Of a stretch of 20,852 nucleotides of DNA, positions 7,337 through 16,718 are shown one piece after another. Both the position numbers and the translations under genes were made by a program. Below the pieces are notes generated by a model. It had not been told where the DNA came from and ran no database searches. It was given only the letters and a program-made list of their open reading frames with translations. The first letter of the stretch is position 1. Each line of letters begins with the position of its first letter. The DNA comes from CAZILN01 sp964540005 (GTDB lineage Bacteria > Bacteroidota > Bacteroidia > Bacteroidales > SM23-62): assembly GCA_964540005.1 (NCBI GenBank), contig CAZILN010000068.1, positions 1-20,852 of the forward strand. Direction: 5' to 3'.

Positions 7337-9142
7337 ATGGTACTACATTTCATTGATTGGTTCATAATCATTGCCTACTTCGTGATCATTATCAGCATCG
7401 GTATCATTATGTCGCGCAGGGCTTCGAAAAGTACCGGTGATTTTTTCCTGACCGGCAGGAACCTGCCCTGGTATATTGCCGGAACATCCATGGTGGCGAC
7501 AACCTTTGCAGCCGATACACCTCTTGCGGTTACTGAACTTGTAGCCGAGAATGGGATAGCCGGCAACTGGCTGTGGTGGAACATGCTGATAGGGGGGATG
7601 CTTACAGTCTTCTTTTTTGCACGCTTATGGCGCAGGGCAGGAATTCTGACCGACTGCGAATTTGTGGCCATCAGGTACGAGGGGGGTGCTGCCCGCTTTC
7701 TCAGGGGATTCCGGGCCGTATATATTGGTGTGTTCATGAATGTTATCGTAATGTCATGGGTGAACCTGGCTATGGTCAAGATAATCTCCGTTCTCTTCCC
7801 GGATATCACTTTCCTGGGGATCGACAGTGTCACAATACTGGGCTTTGAATTCACTGCCCACCTGCTCTGGGTTGCCTCCATACTGCTCATAGTTGCCCTG
7901 TATGCAGCCTTATCCGGATTATGGGGTGTGTCAATCACCGATTCCTTTCAGTTTGTCATGGCCATGACAGGGACCATCATTCTGGCTATTGTCGCTGTAC
8001 GTCACGTAGATATCGGAGGTATTTCCGGACTTAAGGAAAAACTTCCTGAATGGGTATTCGAATATACTCCGGCTATCGGATCGGAGGGTACCGGTACCAC
8101 GGCGGCCGGTGTGTTAAAGATGAGCGCGCTTACCTTTATTACCTATATAGGTGTTCAGTGGTGGGCCAGCTGGTATCCCGGAGCTGAACCCGGAGGAGGC
8201 GGTTATATCGCACAACGAATGATGTCTGCCAAGGATGAGAAGCACTCTCTACTGGCTACCCTGTGGTTCAATATTGCCCATTATGCCATCCGGCCCTGGC
8301 CATGGGTGTTGGTGGCACTGGCAGCCCTGATACTGTATCCCGACCTTCCTGCCGAGAGCAAGGGGGAGGGATTTGTAATGGTTATGCGTGACCTGCTGCC
8401 TGCCGGCCTGATAGGATTCCTTTTTGCTGCTTTTCTGGCGGCTTTCATGTCTACCGTAGCCTCCCAGACCCTCTGGGGAACCTCTTACATTGTCAATGAC
8501 TTGTACCGTCCCTTTATTAAACCCGGTGCTTCTGAAAAATATTATGTCAGCGTTTCACGGATCACCACTGTTGTCCTGGCGCTGATCTCTGTTATTATTA
8601 CCTCTAAACTGGAACGGATCTCTGATGCCTGGAAATTCATTCTTGAATACAGTGCCGGCATAGGGGTGGTCCTTATACTCAGGTGGTTCTGGTGGAGGAT
8701 CAATGCCTGGTCGGAACTATCAGCTATCCTGGCTCCCTTTGTGATGTATCCCATCCTTAAACTGAAAGGGGTGGAGTTCCCTGATACCCTTCTGATAATC
8801 GTCGGGTGGTCAACTGTGGTATGGATAGTGGTCACTTTCCTGACAAAACCGACCCATGAGGATAAACTTAAAGACTTCTATACTCGGGTTCATCCTGGCG
8901 GGATAGGGTGGAGGAGGATAGCAAAACTGCTTCCTGCTGTTGAAGGAGATAAAGGATACGGCATACTCTTCCTTAACTGGCTCTGCGGTTGTATCCTGGT
9001 AGTATTCACTCTGTTCTCATTCGGAAAATTTATTTTTGGGGAAAACCTGCGTGCCTTGATTTACCTGGGCATTGCACTGAGTGCGGGAGCCGTGATATAC
9101 TGGAACCTTTCCAGGATTGGCTGGAAAAAGGTAATAAAATAG
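7337..9142 (+). CDS. Sodium:solute symporter family transporter (SSS), probably for a sugar
   Basis: A 601-residue, very hydrophobic protein with about 13-15 membrane segments. The first segment (FIDWFIIIAYFVIIISIGI) and the SKSTGDFFLTGRNLPW loop are typical of the SSS family, as is the following GTSMVATTFAADTPL segment where sodium and substrate sites form in characterised members. It should bring a solute across the inner membrane with Na+. Its stop TAG at 9140-9142 is 3 bases before the next ATG, and the AGGAA ribosome-binding site of the next gene overlaps that stop, so the two are translationally coupled. The coupling to a NagB/PIG-L protein suggests the solute is an amino sugar or N-acetylated sugar (inference). 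The substrate cannot be read directly from the sequence. Confidence 0.92.
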   Translation: MVLHFIDWFIIIAYFVIIISIGIIMSRRASKSTGDFFLTGRNLPWYIAGTSMVATTFAADTPLAVTELVAENGIAGNWLWWNMLIGGMLTVFFFARLWRRAGILTDCEFVAIRYEGGAARFLRGFRAVYIGVFMNVIVMSWVNLAMVKIISVLFPDITFLGIDSVTILGFEFTAHLLWVASILLIVALYAALSGLWGVSITDSFQFVMAMTGTIILAIVAVRHVDIGGISGLKEKLPEWVFEYTPAIGSEGTGTTAAGVLKMSALTFITYIGVQWWASWYPGAEPGGGGYIAQRMMSAKDEKHSLLATLWFNIAHYAIRPWPWVLVALAALILYPDLPAESKGEGFVMVMRDLLPAGLIGFLFAAFLAAFMSTVASQTLWGTSYIVNDLYRPFIKPGASEKYYVSVSRITTVVLALISVIITSKLERISDAWKFILEYSAGIGVVLILRWFWWRINAWSELSAILAPFVMYPILKLKGVEFPDTLLIIVGWSTVVWIVVTFLTKPTHEDKLKDFYTRVHPGGIGWRRIAKLLPAVEGDKGYGILFLNWLCGCILVVFTLFSFGKFIFGENLRALIYLGIALSAGAVIYWNLSRIGWKKVIK

Positions 9143-9145
9143 GAA

Positions 9146-11464
9146 ATGAATACTAAACATTTTTCGGCAGTAGAGAAGAGCTTTTTCGACCTGTCCGGGG
9201 TGAAGGAATATACTACCGCCGTACCTTATATACTGGTGGACAATTTTCCAACCCTGGGAAAATTTGTGGCTCTCAGGTTCCTGGAGTGGGTAGCCGAAAA
9301 TCCTGAAGGCCTTATCAGCCTGCCAACAGGAAAGACACCTGAATATTTTATCAAATGGACGAAGTATTTCCTTGATCAATGGGATGACAGGAAGGCAAAG
9401 GAGGATAGACGGAAACTTGGTCTCAGGATCAATCGCAAGCCGGATCTGTCTAAGCTTCACTTTGTTCAGATCGATGAATTTTACCCCATAGATCCCAAAC
9501 AGCATAATAGCTTCTGTTATTATGTCAGTCAGTTCTATATTAAGGATTTCGAACTTGATCCCGGGAGGGCTCTCCTGATGAATTGTGATGAAATTCCCCT
9601 TGTCGGGGGAAAACATTTCAGTGAGGTATTTCCTGATTATATTGTAGATCTTTCCCTGCGATACAAGGAACCCAAGACCAATACAGAAAAGCTGCAGCAG
9701 CAGTCCATATTTATGATCGATGACTGGTGTTCCCGGTATGAGGAAAAAATCAGGGATATGGGAGGAATAGGCTTTTTCCTGGGAGGTATCGGACCTGACG
9801 GCCATATTGCTTTCAATACCAGGGGATCGGATCACCACACCACCACACGGCTTACATCGACCAATTTTGAAACCCAGGCTCAGGCTGCAGGTGACCTGGG
9901 GGGAATAGAAATCTCAAGGAACCGCCTTGTTATAACCATAGGCCTGCAGACCATCGTTAATAATCCGGATGTGGCAGCCATCATTTTTGCTGCCGGTGAA
10001 GCCAAGGCTGAGATGGTAGCTAAATCGCTTGAAAGTCAGTCTACCAACGTATATCCGGCAACCGTACTTCAGAAAATATCCGGCGGCAGGTTCTACCTGA
10101 CCCATGGCGCCGCATCCAGACTGCACGACCGCATTGATGCCATGTTCAAATCCGGAGAATGGACCCATCAGAAGACTGAACGCGCAATTATCGACCTGTG
10201 TAAAAGGATAGATAAATACGGGCATCACCTTGCCAAGGATGACCTCTTGGCAGACCCTTACTGCAAGCTGGTGCCGGACCTGAACAACAACACAGTTCAG
10301 AGCGTGGTGGATTCGATTACAGCAAAGATCAACAGGGGAATCGTGACCGAGAAGGACCAGGTATACCTGCATACAGGTCCGCATCACGATGATATTATGC
10401 TTGGCATGTTACCGCACATTACACACCAACTTCGGGGAGCATCGAATAAATTCCATTTTGCTGTGCTGACATCAGGATTTACAGCCGTTACAAACAGTTT
10501 TATTAAAATTGTACTCATTATATGCAAACGATATCTCGACCTGGGAAAGATTGAAATGGTCAAGTATCATGATTTTTTTGAATCAGGATATAAATTCAAG
10601 TGGGATAAGGATGTATACCATTATCTGGACAGGGTGGTGGCCAATGATGTTGAGGGACAGCAGAGGGGATTGAGCCACAGGATAGTCAGGGCCATCGTCG
10701 ATATCTTTAAGGTGAGGGATGAGGAGGACCTGCGCGACCGCATAAATGAGATACTGTCCATCCTGAACAGAAGTTACGATGGTGAGAAGAATCCACCAAA
10801 AATACAGCAGCTCAAGGGCATGATCAGGGAATTTGAAGAAGAACTGGTATGGTCCCATTTTGGAGTACAGGTAAAGAACATTGAACATTGCCGGCTGGGT
10901 TTTTATACGGGTGATATTTTCACTGAACAGCCGACCAGGCAGCGCGATTCTATGCCTGTATTTAATATAATCAAAAAGATACAACCTACGGTAATCAGCC
11001 TGGCATTTGACCCCGAAGGCAGTGGTCCGGATACCCACTACAAGGTGCTCCAGGCCATAGCTGATGCCGTGCGAATGTGGAAGGAGGAGAAAGATCTGTC
11101 GGGTCTGCGCATCTGGGGATACCGGAATGTCTGGTACCGTTTTCGACCTTCAGATGCCGAAATAATAGTTCCTGTATCACTTAATTCACTTGCCGTACTG
11201 AATGAATCTTTCCGGAACTGCTATATCAGCCAGGTTGAAGCTTCTTTCCCCTCCTATGAATATGACGGCCCTTTCAGCGAGCAGGCTCAGAAGGTCTGGA
11301 CAGAACAGATGAAAGACATCCAGTACCTTCTTGGCAAGGATTTCTTTTACCGCAATGAGCATCCGAGGCTGAGAGGATCCCATGGCTTACTGTTCTTCAG
11401 GGAAATGACTGTGGATGAGTTCCTGAGCGAAGCCCGTGAACTGGAAAAAAGTATGGAAGGTTAA
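9146..11464 (+). CDS. NagB-like / PIG-L deacetylase-like fusion protein
   Basis: This 772-residue protein joins two domains. Residues about 20-330 resemble glucosamine-6-phosphate deaminase (NagB/6-phosphogluconolactonase fold): SLPTGKTP (58-65), VQIDEFYPI (107-115) and GGIGPDGHIAFN (213-224). Residues about 400-690 resemble PIG-L/LmbE amidohydrolases: HTGPHHDD (409-416, zinc-site candidates H413 and D416) and PDTHYK (628-633, candidate H631). PIG-L proteins remove N-acetyl groups from GlcNAc-type compounds, and NagB converts GlcN-6-P to Fru-6-P plus ammonia, so the pair could act in sequence. In E. coli NagB the motif continues with catalytic Glu148; here that position is Thr225. A helical, charged insert lies within about 500-570. 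No signal peptide is seen, so it is probably cytoplasmic. It is coupled to the upstream symporter. Confidence 0.85.
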   Translation: MNTKHFSAVEKSFFDLSGVKEYTTAVPYILVDNFPTLGKFVALRFLEWVAENPEGLISLPTGKTPEYFIKWTKYFLDQWDDRKAKEDRRKLGLRINRKPDLSKLHFVQIDEFYPIDPKQHNSFCYYVSQFYIKDFELDPGRALLMNCDEIPLVGGKHFSEVFPDYIVDLSLRYKEPKTNTEKLQQQSIFMIDDWCSRYEEKIRDMGGIGFFLGGIGPDGHIAFNTRGSDHHTTTRLTSTNFETQAQAAGDLGGIEISRNRLVITIGLQTIVNNPDVAAIIFAAGEAKAEMVAKSLESQSTNVYPATVLQKISGGRFYLTHGAASRLHDRIDAMFKSGEWTHQKTERAIIDLCKRIDKYGHHLAKDDLLADPYCKLVPDLNNNTVQSVVDSITAKINRGIVTEKDQVYLHTGPHHDDIMLGMLPHITHQLRGASNKFHFAVLTSGFTAVTNSFIKIVLIICKRYLDLGKIEMVKYHDFFESGYKFKWDKDVYHYLDRVVANDVEGQQRGLSHRIVRAIVDIFKVRDEEDLRDRINEILSILNRSYDGEKNPPKIQQLKGMIREFEEELVWSHFGVQVKNIEHCRLGFYTGDIFTEQPTRQRDSMPVFNIIKKIQPTVISLAFDPEGSGPDTHYKVLQAIADAVRMWKEEKDLSGLRIWGYRNVWYRFRPSDAEIIVPVSLNSLAVLNESFRNCYISQVEASFPSYEYDGPFSEQAQKVWTEQMKDIQYLLGKDFFYRNEHPRLRGSHGLLFFREMTVDEFLSEARELEKSMEG

Positions 11465-11561
11465 GATCTGATTCCTGCCAGAGCCTCTTCGCAGCACTGA
11501 GGGGAAGAGAGTGCAATAATAATAAACTAGAAAAGGATCTTCAATACTAATCCCATCCCAA
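11465..11561 (+). other. Leader region between NagB/PIG-L and the Nramp-like gene
   Basis: These 97 bases hold two interleaved short inverted repeats: CTCTTC 11485-11490 with GAAGAG 11504-11509, and GCACT 11494-11498 with AGTGC 11510-11514. The stems cannot easily form together. No T-run follows, so it is not an ordinary terminator. AAAAGGA at 11531-11537 is about 24 bases before the GTG start used here. Confidence 0.35.
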
Positions 11562-12887
11562 GTGTCTGTTAAATCACGGCTCCTGAACATATTATTCTGG
11601 TCCATTATTTCAGCTGCCTTTATTGGTCCGGGTACCATAACCACCGCCTCAAAAGCCGGGGCAGATCATGGTCTTGACCTGCTCTGGGCCCTGTTGTTCT
11701 CAACCTTTGCCTGCCTGGTGCTGCAGGAAGCCAGTGCCAGGATCAGTATTGTTACGGGACTGAACCTGGGACAGGCCCTCAGGAGCAGTTTGCATAAGCG
11801 AAAGGGGAAATCCGCCATACTGATCCTGATAGGGGGTTCTGTACTGACAGGCATAGCTGCTTACCAGACAGGGAACATCCTTGGAGCAGTCTCCGGAATG
11901 GTGCTTATTGCCGATCTGCCGCCAGGCTTGTTTGTCGTGGCCACCGGCCTGCTTGCCGGTGCGGTCCTCAGCATTCCCAGTTTAAGGATCATTGCTCGAT
12001 TGCTTGGGGGACTGGTAGCCATTATGGGAATTATCTTTCTGCTGGCTGCAATTTTAATCAGGCCGCCTGTACCTGATATCCTCTCGGGAATGTTTGTTCC
12101 CCGGTTTCCTCAAGGGGGATCGGGTGGACTACTGGTTTTGGGACTGATAGGAACAACGGTAGTACCCTACAATCTCTTTCTTGGATCGGGACTGGCTGAG
12201 AGGAGCCAGAGCCTCAGGGAAATGCGCATCGGCCTGGGTGTTGCGGTGATCTTTGGGGGAATAATTTCTATGGCAGTCCTGGTCACAGGTACTGCAGTCG
12301 ATGAACTGACAGGCTTCCGGGACCTCGGGAATGCACTTAATAATATTCTGGGTGGTTCCGGTGAGTACATACTCGGCTTTGGATTATTTGCTGCCGGCTT
12401 CACTTCGGCCGTAACAGCCCCTCTTGCCGCTGCCATAACAACAAGGTCGGTATGGGGAAAGGATCCCGTGCGATGGCAGGCTTCTTCCATCAGGTTCAGG
12501 TCTGTCTGGTTAATTGTACTCATCCTGAGTATTTTCCTGGGACTCACCGACATTGATCCCATCCCTGCTATTATAATGGCTCAGGCGCTTAACGGTCTTA
12601 TCCTGCCCCTTATCAGTATTTTCCTGCTGCTTCTGCTGAATAGCAGTTCAGTTATGGGTCAGGCCGGAACGAATAATTGGATACAGAATGCTGTGATGGC
12701 CCTGGTTGTTGGCATTACCCTTATTATCGGTCTGACGAATATCATCCGGTCAGTTACAAGAATTTTTAACTTTGAGATCTATAAATGGGACCTTGTTATG
12801 ATGATCAATATCCTTTTCTCAGTCATTGTTATATTGCTGCTCATAATAAGGATCTTCTATATACAAAGGTATAGAAAGAACAGCTGA
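11562..12887 (+). CDS. Nramp-like membrane transporter lacking the canonical metal-binding motif
   Basis: The 441-residue protein has about 11 membrane segments and the Nramp/SLC11 arrangement: AFIGPGTITTASKAG near residues 19-33 and TTVVPYNLFLGSGLAERS in the sixth segment (about 198-215). In metal transporters these positions read DPGN and MPHN, which hold the ion; here they read GPGT (22-25) and VPYN (201-204). Both hallmark motifs are therefore changed and Mn/Fe transport is doubtful. The GTG start is chosen because no ATG precedes it in frame; spacing to the nearest AAAAGGA is long, so this start is uncertain. The TGA shares its last base with the ATG of the oxoprolinase-like gene. B. subtilis YcsG, another Nramp relative, lies among oxoprolinase subunit genes, so uptake of 5-oxoproline or a similar acid is a reasonable guess. 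Confidence 0.85.
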   Translation: MSVKSRLLNILFWSIISAAFIGPGTITTASKAGADHGLDLLWALLFSTFACLVLQEASARISIVTGLNLGQALRSSLHKRKGKSAILILIGGSVLTGIAAYQTGNILGAVSGMVLIADLPPGLFVVATGLLAGAVLSIPSLRIIARLLGGLVAIMGIIFLLAAILIRPPVPDILSGMFVPRFPQGGSGGLLVLGLIGTTVVPYNLFLGSGLAERSQSLREMRIGLGVAVIFGGIISMAVLVTGTAVDELTGFRDLGNALNNILGGSGEYILGFGLFAAGFTSAVTAPLAAAITTRSVWGKDPVRWQASSIRFRSVWLIVLILSIFLGLTDIDPIPAIIMAQALNGLILPLISIFLLLLLNSSSVMGQAGTNNWIQNAVMALVVGITLIIGLTNIIRSVTRIFNFEIYKWDLVMMINILFSVIVILLLIIRIFYIQRYRKNS

Positions 12888-15800
12888 TGCATAAGGCTTC
12901 ATATGATATTTATATTGATACCGGCGGGACCTTCACCGATTGTCTGGGCAGGGATCATGAGGGCAGGTGGTACCGGCGCAAGGTGCTCAGCCACGGTGCT
13001 CTTCGTGGCCTGATAAAGAAGTGGCTGAGTTCCAACACCCTTCTGATAGAACATAACTGGGGGCTTGAAAAAGATATTATAAGGGGCTATCAGTTCAGGC
13101 TCCTGAAACATATCCATGAGGTGATATATGTTCAATCCTTTGATCTGCATACAAATATACTCCGCCTGACCAGGGATCTGCCGGCGAGTTTACAGGACAT
13201 TTCCATGAGCTTCGAAATTGCCACCGATGAAGAAGCTCCTGTCCTGGGTGCCAGGCTGATTACCCAGACTCCCCTGGATCTTGATCTTCCCGCTATGAAT
13301 ATCAAGCTGGGTTCCACCAAGGGAACCAATGCCCTGCTGGAAAAAAACGGGGCGGATGTGGCCCTTTTTGTTACCCGTGGCTTCAGGGACATCCTTGAAA
13401 TAGGAACACAGCAGCGGCCTGATATATTCTCCCTTAATGTCCTGAAGAGGGAGATGCTTTACAGTGATGTTGTAGAGGTCCATGAAAGGATTGATGCCAG
13501 CGGTAAGATCATCGAAGAACTGGATCCTGAAAAAATCACAAACAAGATCAGGAAATTAAAAAGAAAAGGTGTCGATACGGCAGCAATATGCCTGCTGAAC
13601 TCTTACAATAATCCGGTACATGAATATGAACTGGCGGCCTTCCTGAGGAAAAACGGGTTTTCGGATATTTCCATATCTGCCAGTTTGTCTGCAATGATCA
13701 AGTACCTTCCCCGTATGGAAACAGCAGTGGTGAATGCCTATCTGAGCCCTGTTCTGAAAGACTACCTGGCCAATGTCAGGGAGAGTAACCCGGGCGGACT
13801 TATTCATATGATGACCAGTGCCGGCAGCCTGGTTAAATCCGAATACTTCCAGGCCAAGGACAGTTTGCTTAGCGGACCGGCAGGAGGAGTGGTGGGAGCC
13901 TCTGTACTGGCAAAGAAATCGGGATTCACACGCATCATCAGCTTTGATATGGGTGGGACCAGCACAGATGTGTCACGGTTCGATAATGAATATGATTACT
14001 GCTATGATCTTAAGATAGGTAATGCCCATATTTTCAGCCAGGCCCTGGCCATTGAATCTGTGGCAGCGGGTGGGGGTTCAGTGTGCTATTACGATGGATA
14101 TAAATTATGTGTCGGGCCCCAGAGCGCAGGGGCCGATCCCGGTCCCGCATCTTATGGTGCCAATGGTCCCCTGACTATTACTGATGTGAACATCCTGCTG
14201 GGGCGATTGGACAGCAGGCAGTTCAATATCCCGGTTTTCACGGAAGAGGCCTCGGAAAAACTGGAAGAGGTGTGTGCCGGCATAGCGGATGACAGGGGAA
14301 AAAGACCCCGGAAGGAAGAGATACTGACGGGCTTTTTACAGATAGCCAATGAAATTATGGCAGGGGCCATAAAGAAAATATCTATTTCCAGGGGCTATGA
14401 TCCGGCTGAATATTCCCTTGTGGCATTCGGTGGGGCAGGTGGCATGCATGCCTGCAGTATAGCAGATATCCTGGGAATGGAAAGCATTCTCGTACCTGAA
14501 GATGCAGGCCTGCTGAGTTCTTATGGACTGGCCGGTGCCAGCATCGAGCGTTTTGCTGAGCAGCAGCTCTTACAGGACCTTGATTCGGTCACTGAGTCGC
14601 TGCCCGGACTGTTTGATGAACTGGCCGGCAAAGCGGTGGAGCTGGTAAAGAAAGAAGGTGTTACCGATAATATACTGATACGATCGAAGATAATCTCCTT
14701 ACGGTTTAAGGGTCAGGATTCCAGCATACACCTGCCTTATGATACGGACATTGATCTGATGGAATCCTTCTGGTTCAACTATGAAAAGATTTACGGGTAT
14801 TATACCGAAAACAAAAATATTGAGGTAGAATCAATCCGGGTCCTTGCCGGTGAAGCAGACAGGGAAGATCAACCCCCTGCAGGTGAAATGAATTTATATA
14901 AGCCGGAACCCTCACGCTGGATTGATTCCTGGGTGGCCGGCAACTGGGAACCGGTCCCGGTATTTCTGAGGAAAGACCTGGACCCCGGGGCCAGTATAGA
15001 AGGCTTTGCATTACTGCTTGATAAATACAGCACCACGGTCATAGAGCAAAACTGGAGTCTTAGTCTTGACGCAAACCGTACAGCCGTTTTATCAAAGGTA
15101 TCAGGAAAGGCTGCTGTTGAAGAGAAGACAATCAACCTGGAAGCCCGGCTGGAATTGTTTACCAGGCGATTTATGTTTATTGCAGAGAATATGGGTGCCA
15201 TGCTTCAGCGTACATCCCTGTCGGTAAACATCAAGGAAAGGCTGGATTTTTCCTGTGCCCTTATCGATCCCGAAGGAAGACTGGTTGCCAATGCACCTCA
15301 TATTCCGGTTCATCTGGGTGGTCTGGGTGTCTGTGTCAGGAAACTGAAGGAATCATTCCCCATGGAACCGGGTGATACCATTATTACCAACCATCCCCTC
15401 TACGGAGGGTCTCACCTGCCGGATATCACCCTGGTTACCCCGGTATTTACAAAGGGGAGAGAGCTACTGGGATATGTGGTTAACAGGGCACATCATTCAG
15501 AGATCGGTGGGAGCACACCGGCTTCCATGCCTCCCGATGCAACATCTCTGGTGGAGGAAGGAGTGGTGATCCCTCCTGTTTGCCTGCTGAAAAGGGGATT
15601 GGAAAACTGGTCGGAGATCCGCCGTATACTTGAAACGGCTCCATACCCTACCAGGTCTCTTGATGAAAACCTGGCAGATCTCAATGCAGCACTGGCGGCA
15701 AATATGAACGGGGCTGAAGCCTTAAGAGATATGGCCAGGAATTTTGGTACTGATACAGTATTGACATATTTCAGGCTGCTGCGTGAACATGCCAGCCGGA

Positions 15801-16678
15801 AAATGGAAGAAACCCTGAAAGATTTTCCTGATGGTGAATACATAGCCAGTGAATTTCTTGATGACGGAACCCCGCTCCAGGTGAAAGTCATTAGCAAAGG
15901 CGACAGGATCAGCATAGACTTTGCCGGAAGCGGGGGAACCCACCCGGGGAACATGAATGCTACGGTAGCCATTGTAAATTCTGTTGTAATCTATGTAATG
16001 AGGTTACTGCTGAATGAGGATATACCTCTGAATGAAGGGATGCTGGAACCCCTGGATCTGTTGATCCCGGCTGGTATGCTGAATCCTGATTTCAGTGACG
16101 ACCCTTCTGCATGTCCGGCCATAGTGGGAGGGAATGTGGAAGTTAGCCAGCGCCTGACCGACACATTGCTTAAAGCTTTCGGAGTGGTCGCCTGCAGCCA
16201 GGGAACAATGAACAACCTCTTGATAGGTAATGACTCATTCAGTTATTATGAGACCATTTGCGGTGGCTGCGGGGCGGGACCTGATTTCAGGGGTGCCTCT
16301 GCCGTGCACCACCACATGACCAATACCCGTATAACAGATCCGGAAATACTTGAACTCAGGTACCCGTTACGGCTGAATAAATTCTCAATCAGAAAAGGTT
16401 CAGGAGGGAAAGGTCTGTACAAAGGGGGCAACGGAGTAGTGCGTGAATTTACTTTCCTGGAGCCGGCGACTATATCCATTCTCAGCCAGCACAGAAAAGA
16501 AGAACCTTTCGGCCTGAAGGGGGGGGATCCGGGTAAACGGGGCAGGCAATGGATCCGGAAAGAGGATCAATCCAGGAAAATGCTGGAAGGAGTTGACGGT
16601 GCAGAGGTCGAACCAGGGGATTCACTAATAATCAAAACCCCCGGAGGAGGGGGATGGGGTAAAAGCAAGAAGGCATAA
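12887..16678 (+). CDS. HyuA-HyuB single-chain hydantoinase/5-oxoprolinase family protein
   Basis: This 1263-residue protein unites both halves of the ATP-dependent oxoprolinase/hydantoinase family. The HyuA half has ATP-binding loops of the actin/acetate-kinase fold: DTGGTFTD at 11-18 and DMGGTSTD at 354-361, plus KLGSTKGTNALLEKNG (140-155) and TRGFRDILEIGTQQRPD. The HyuB half begins near 750 (LFTRRFMFIAENMGAMLQRTS) and ends with the usual GGGGWG at 1253-1258. Known members open 5-oxoproline to glutamate or act on hydantoins. About 60-70 residues between the first ATP loop and the TNALLE segment (roughly 43-138) exceed the usual spacing, pointing to a subfamily, so 5-oxoproline is not assured. 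Its ATG shares a base with the Nramp-like stop, giving tight coupling. The last 42 bases before the terminal codons are repeated upstream of the sulfatase. Confidence 0.9.
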   Translation: MHKASYDIYIDTGGTFTDCLGRDHEGRWYRRKVLSHGALRGLIKKWLSSNTLLIEHNWGLEKDIIRGYQFRLLKHIHEVIYVQSFDLHTNILRLTRDLPASLQDISMSFEIATDEEAPVLGARLITQTPLDLDLPAMNIKLGSTKGTNALLEKNGADVALFVTRGFRDILEIGTQQRPDIFSLNVLKREMLYSDVVEVHERIDASGKIIEELDPEKITNKIRKLKRKGVDTAAICLLNSYNNPVHEYELAAFLRKNGFSDISISASLSAMIKYLPRMETAVVNAYLSPVLKDYLANVRESNPGGLIHMMTSAGSLVKSEYFQAKDSLLSGPAGGVVGASVLAKKSGFTRIISFDMGGTSTDVSRFDNEYDYCYDLKIGNAHIFSQALAIESVAAGGGSVCYYDGYKLCVGPQSAGADPGPASYGANGPLTITDVNILLGRLDSRQFNIPVFTEEASEKLEEVCAGIADDRGKRPRKEEILTGFLQIANEIMAGAIKKISISRGYDPAEYSLVAFGGAGGMHACSIADILGMESILVPEDAGLLSSYGLAGASIERFAEQQLLQDLDSVTESLPGLFDELAGKAVELVKKEGVTDNILIRSKIISLRFKGQDSSIHLPYDTDIDLMESFWFNYEKIYGYYTENKNIEVESIRVLAGEADREDQPPAGEMNLYKPEPSRWIDSWVAGNWEPVPVFLRKDLDPGASIEGFALLLDKYSTTVIEQNWSLSLDANRTAVLSKVSGKAAVEEKTINLEARLELFTRRFMFIAENMGAMLQRTSLSVNIKERLDFSCALIDPEGRLVANAPHIPVHLGGLGVCVRKLKESFPMEPGDTIITNHPLYGGSHLPDITLVTPVFTKGRELLGYVVNRAHHSEIGGSTPASMPPDATSLVEEGVVIPPVCLLKRGLENWSEIRRILETAPYPTRSLDENLADLNAALAANMNGAEALRDMARNFGTDTVLTYFRLLREHASRKMEETLKDFPDGEYIASEFLDDGTPLQVKVISKGDRISIDFAGSGGTHPGNMNATVAIVNSVVIYVMRLLLNEDIPLNEGMLEPLDLLIPAGMLNPDFSDDPSACPAIVGGNVEVSQRLTDTLLKAFGVVACSQGTMNNLLIGNDSFSYYETICGGCGAGPDFRGASAVHHHMTNTRITDPEILELRYPLRLNKFSIRKGSGGKGLYKGGNGVVREFTFLEPATISILSQHRKEEPFGLKGGDPGKRGRQWIRKEDQSRKMLEGVDGAEVEPGDSLIIKTPGGGGWGKSKKA
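16618..16659 (+). repeat. 42-bp direct repeat, copy A (inside the HyuB 3' end)
   Basis: This copy encodes the end of the HyuB domain (DSLIIKTPGGGGWG). It aligns without gaps to 18130-18171 with 36 of 42 bases identical; the mismatches are at 16625, 16636, 16637, 16642, 16643 and 16654. The repeats start 1512 bases apart and bracket the ATPase gene. Confidence 0.85.
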
Positions 16679-16718
16679 CTTTCCAAAGATATTATATTCA
16701 TTTGAGTTTAAACGCCTG

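Noticed and set aside
9017..9838. A 273-residue minus-strand open frame across the symporter end and the NagB start
   Set aside because: It is antisense to two well-supported genes and its protein has no recognisable family or sensible composition.
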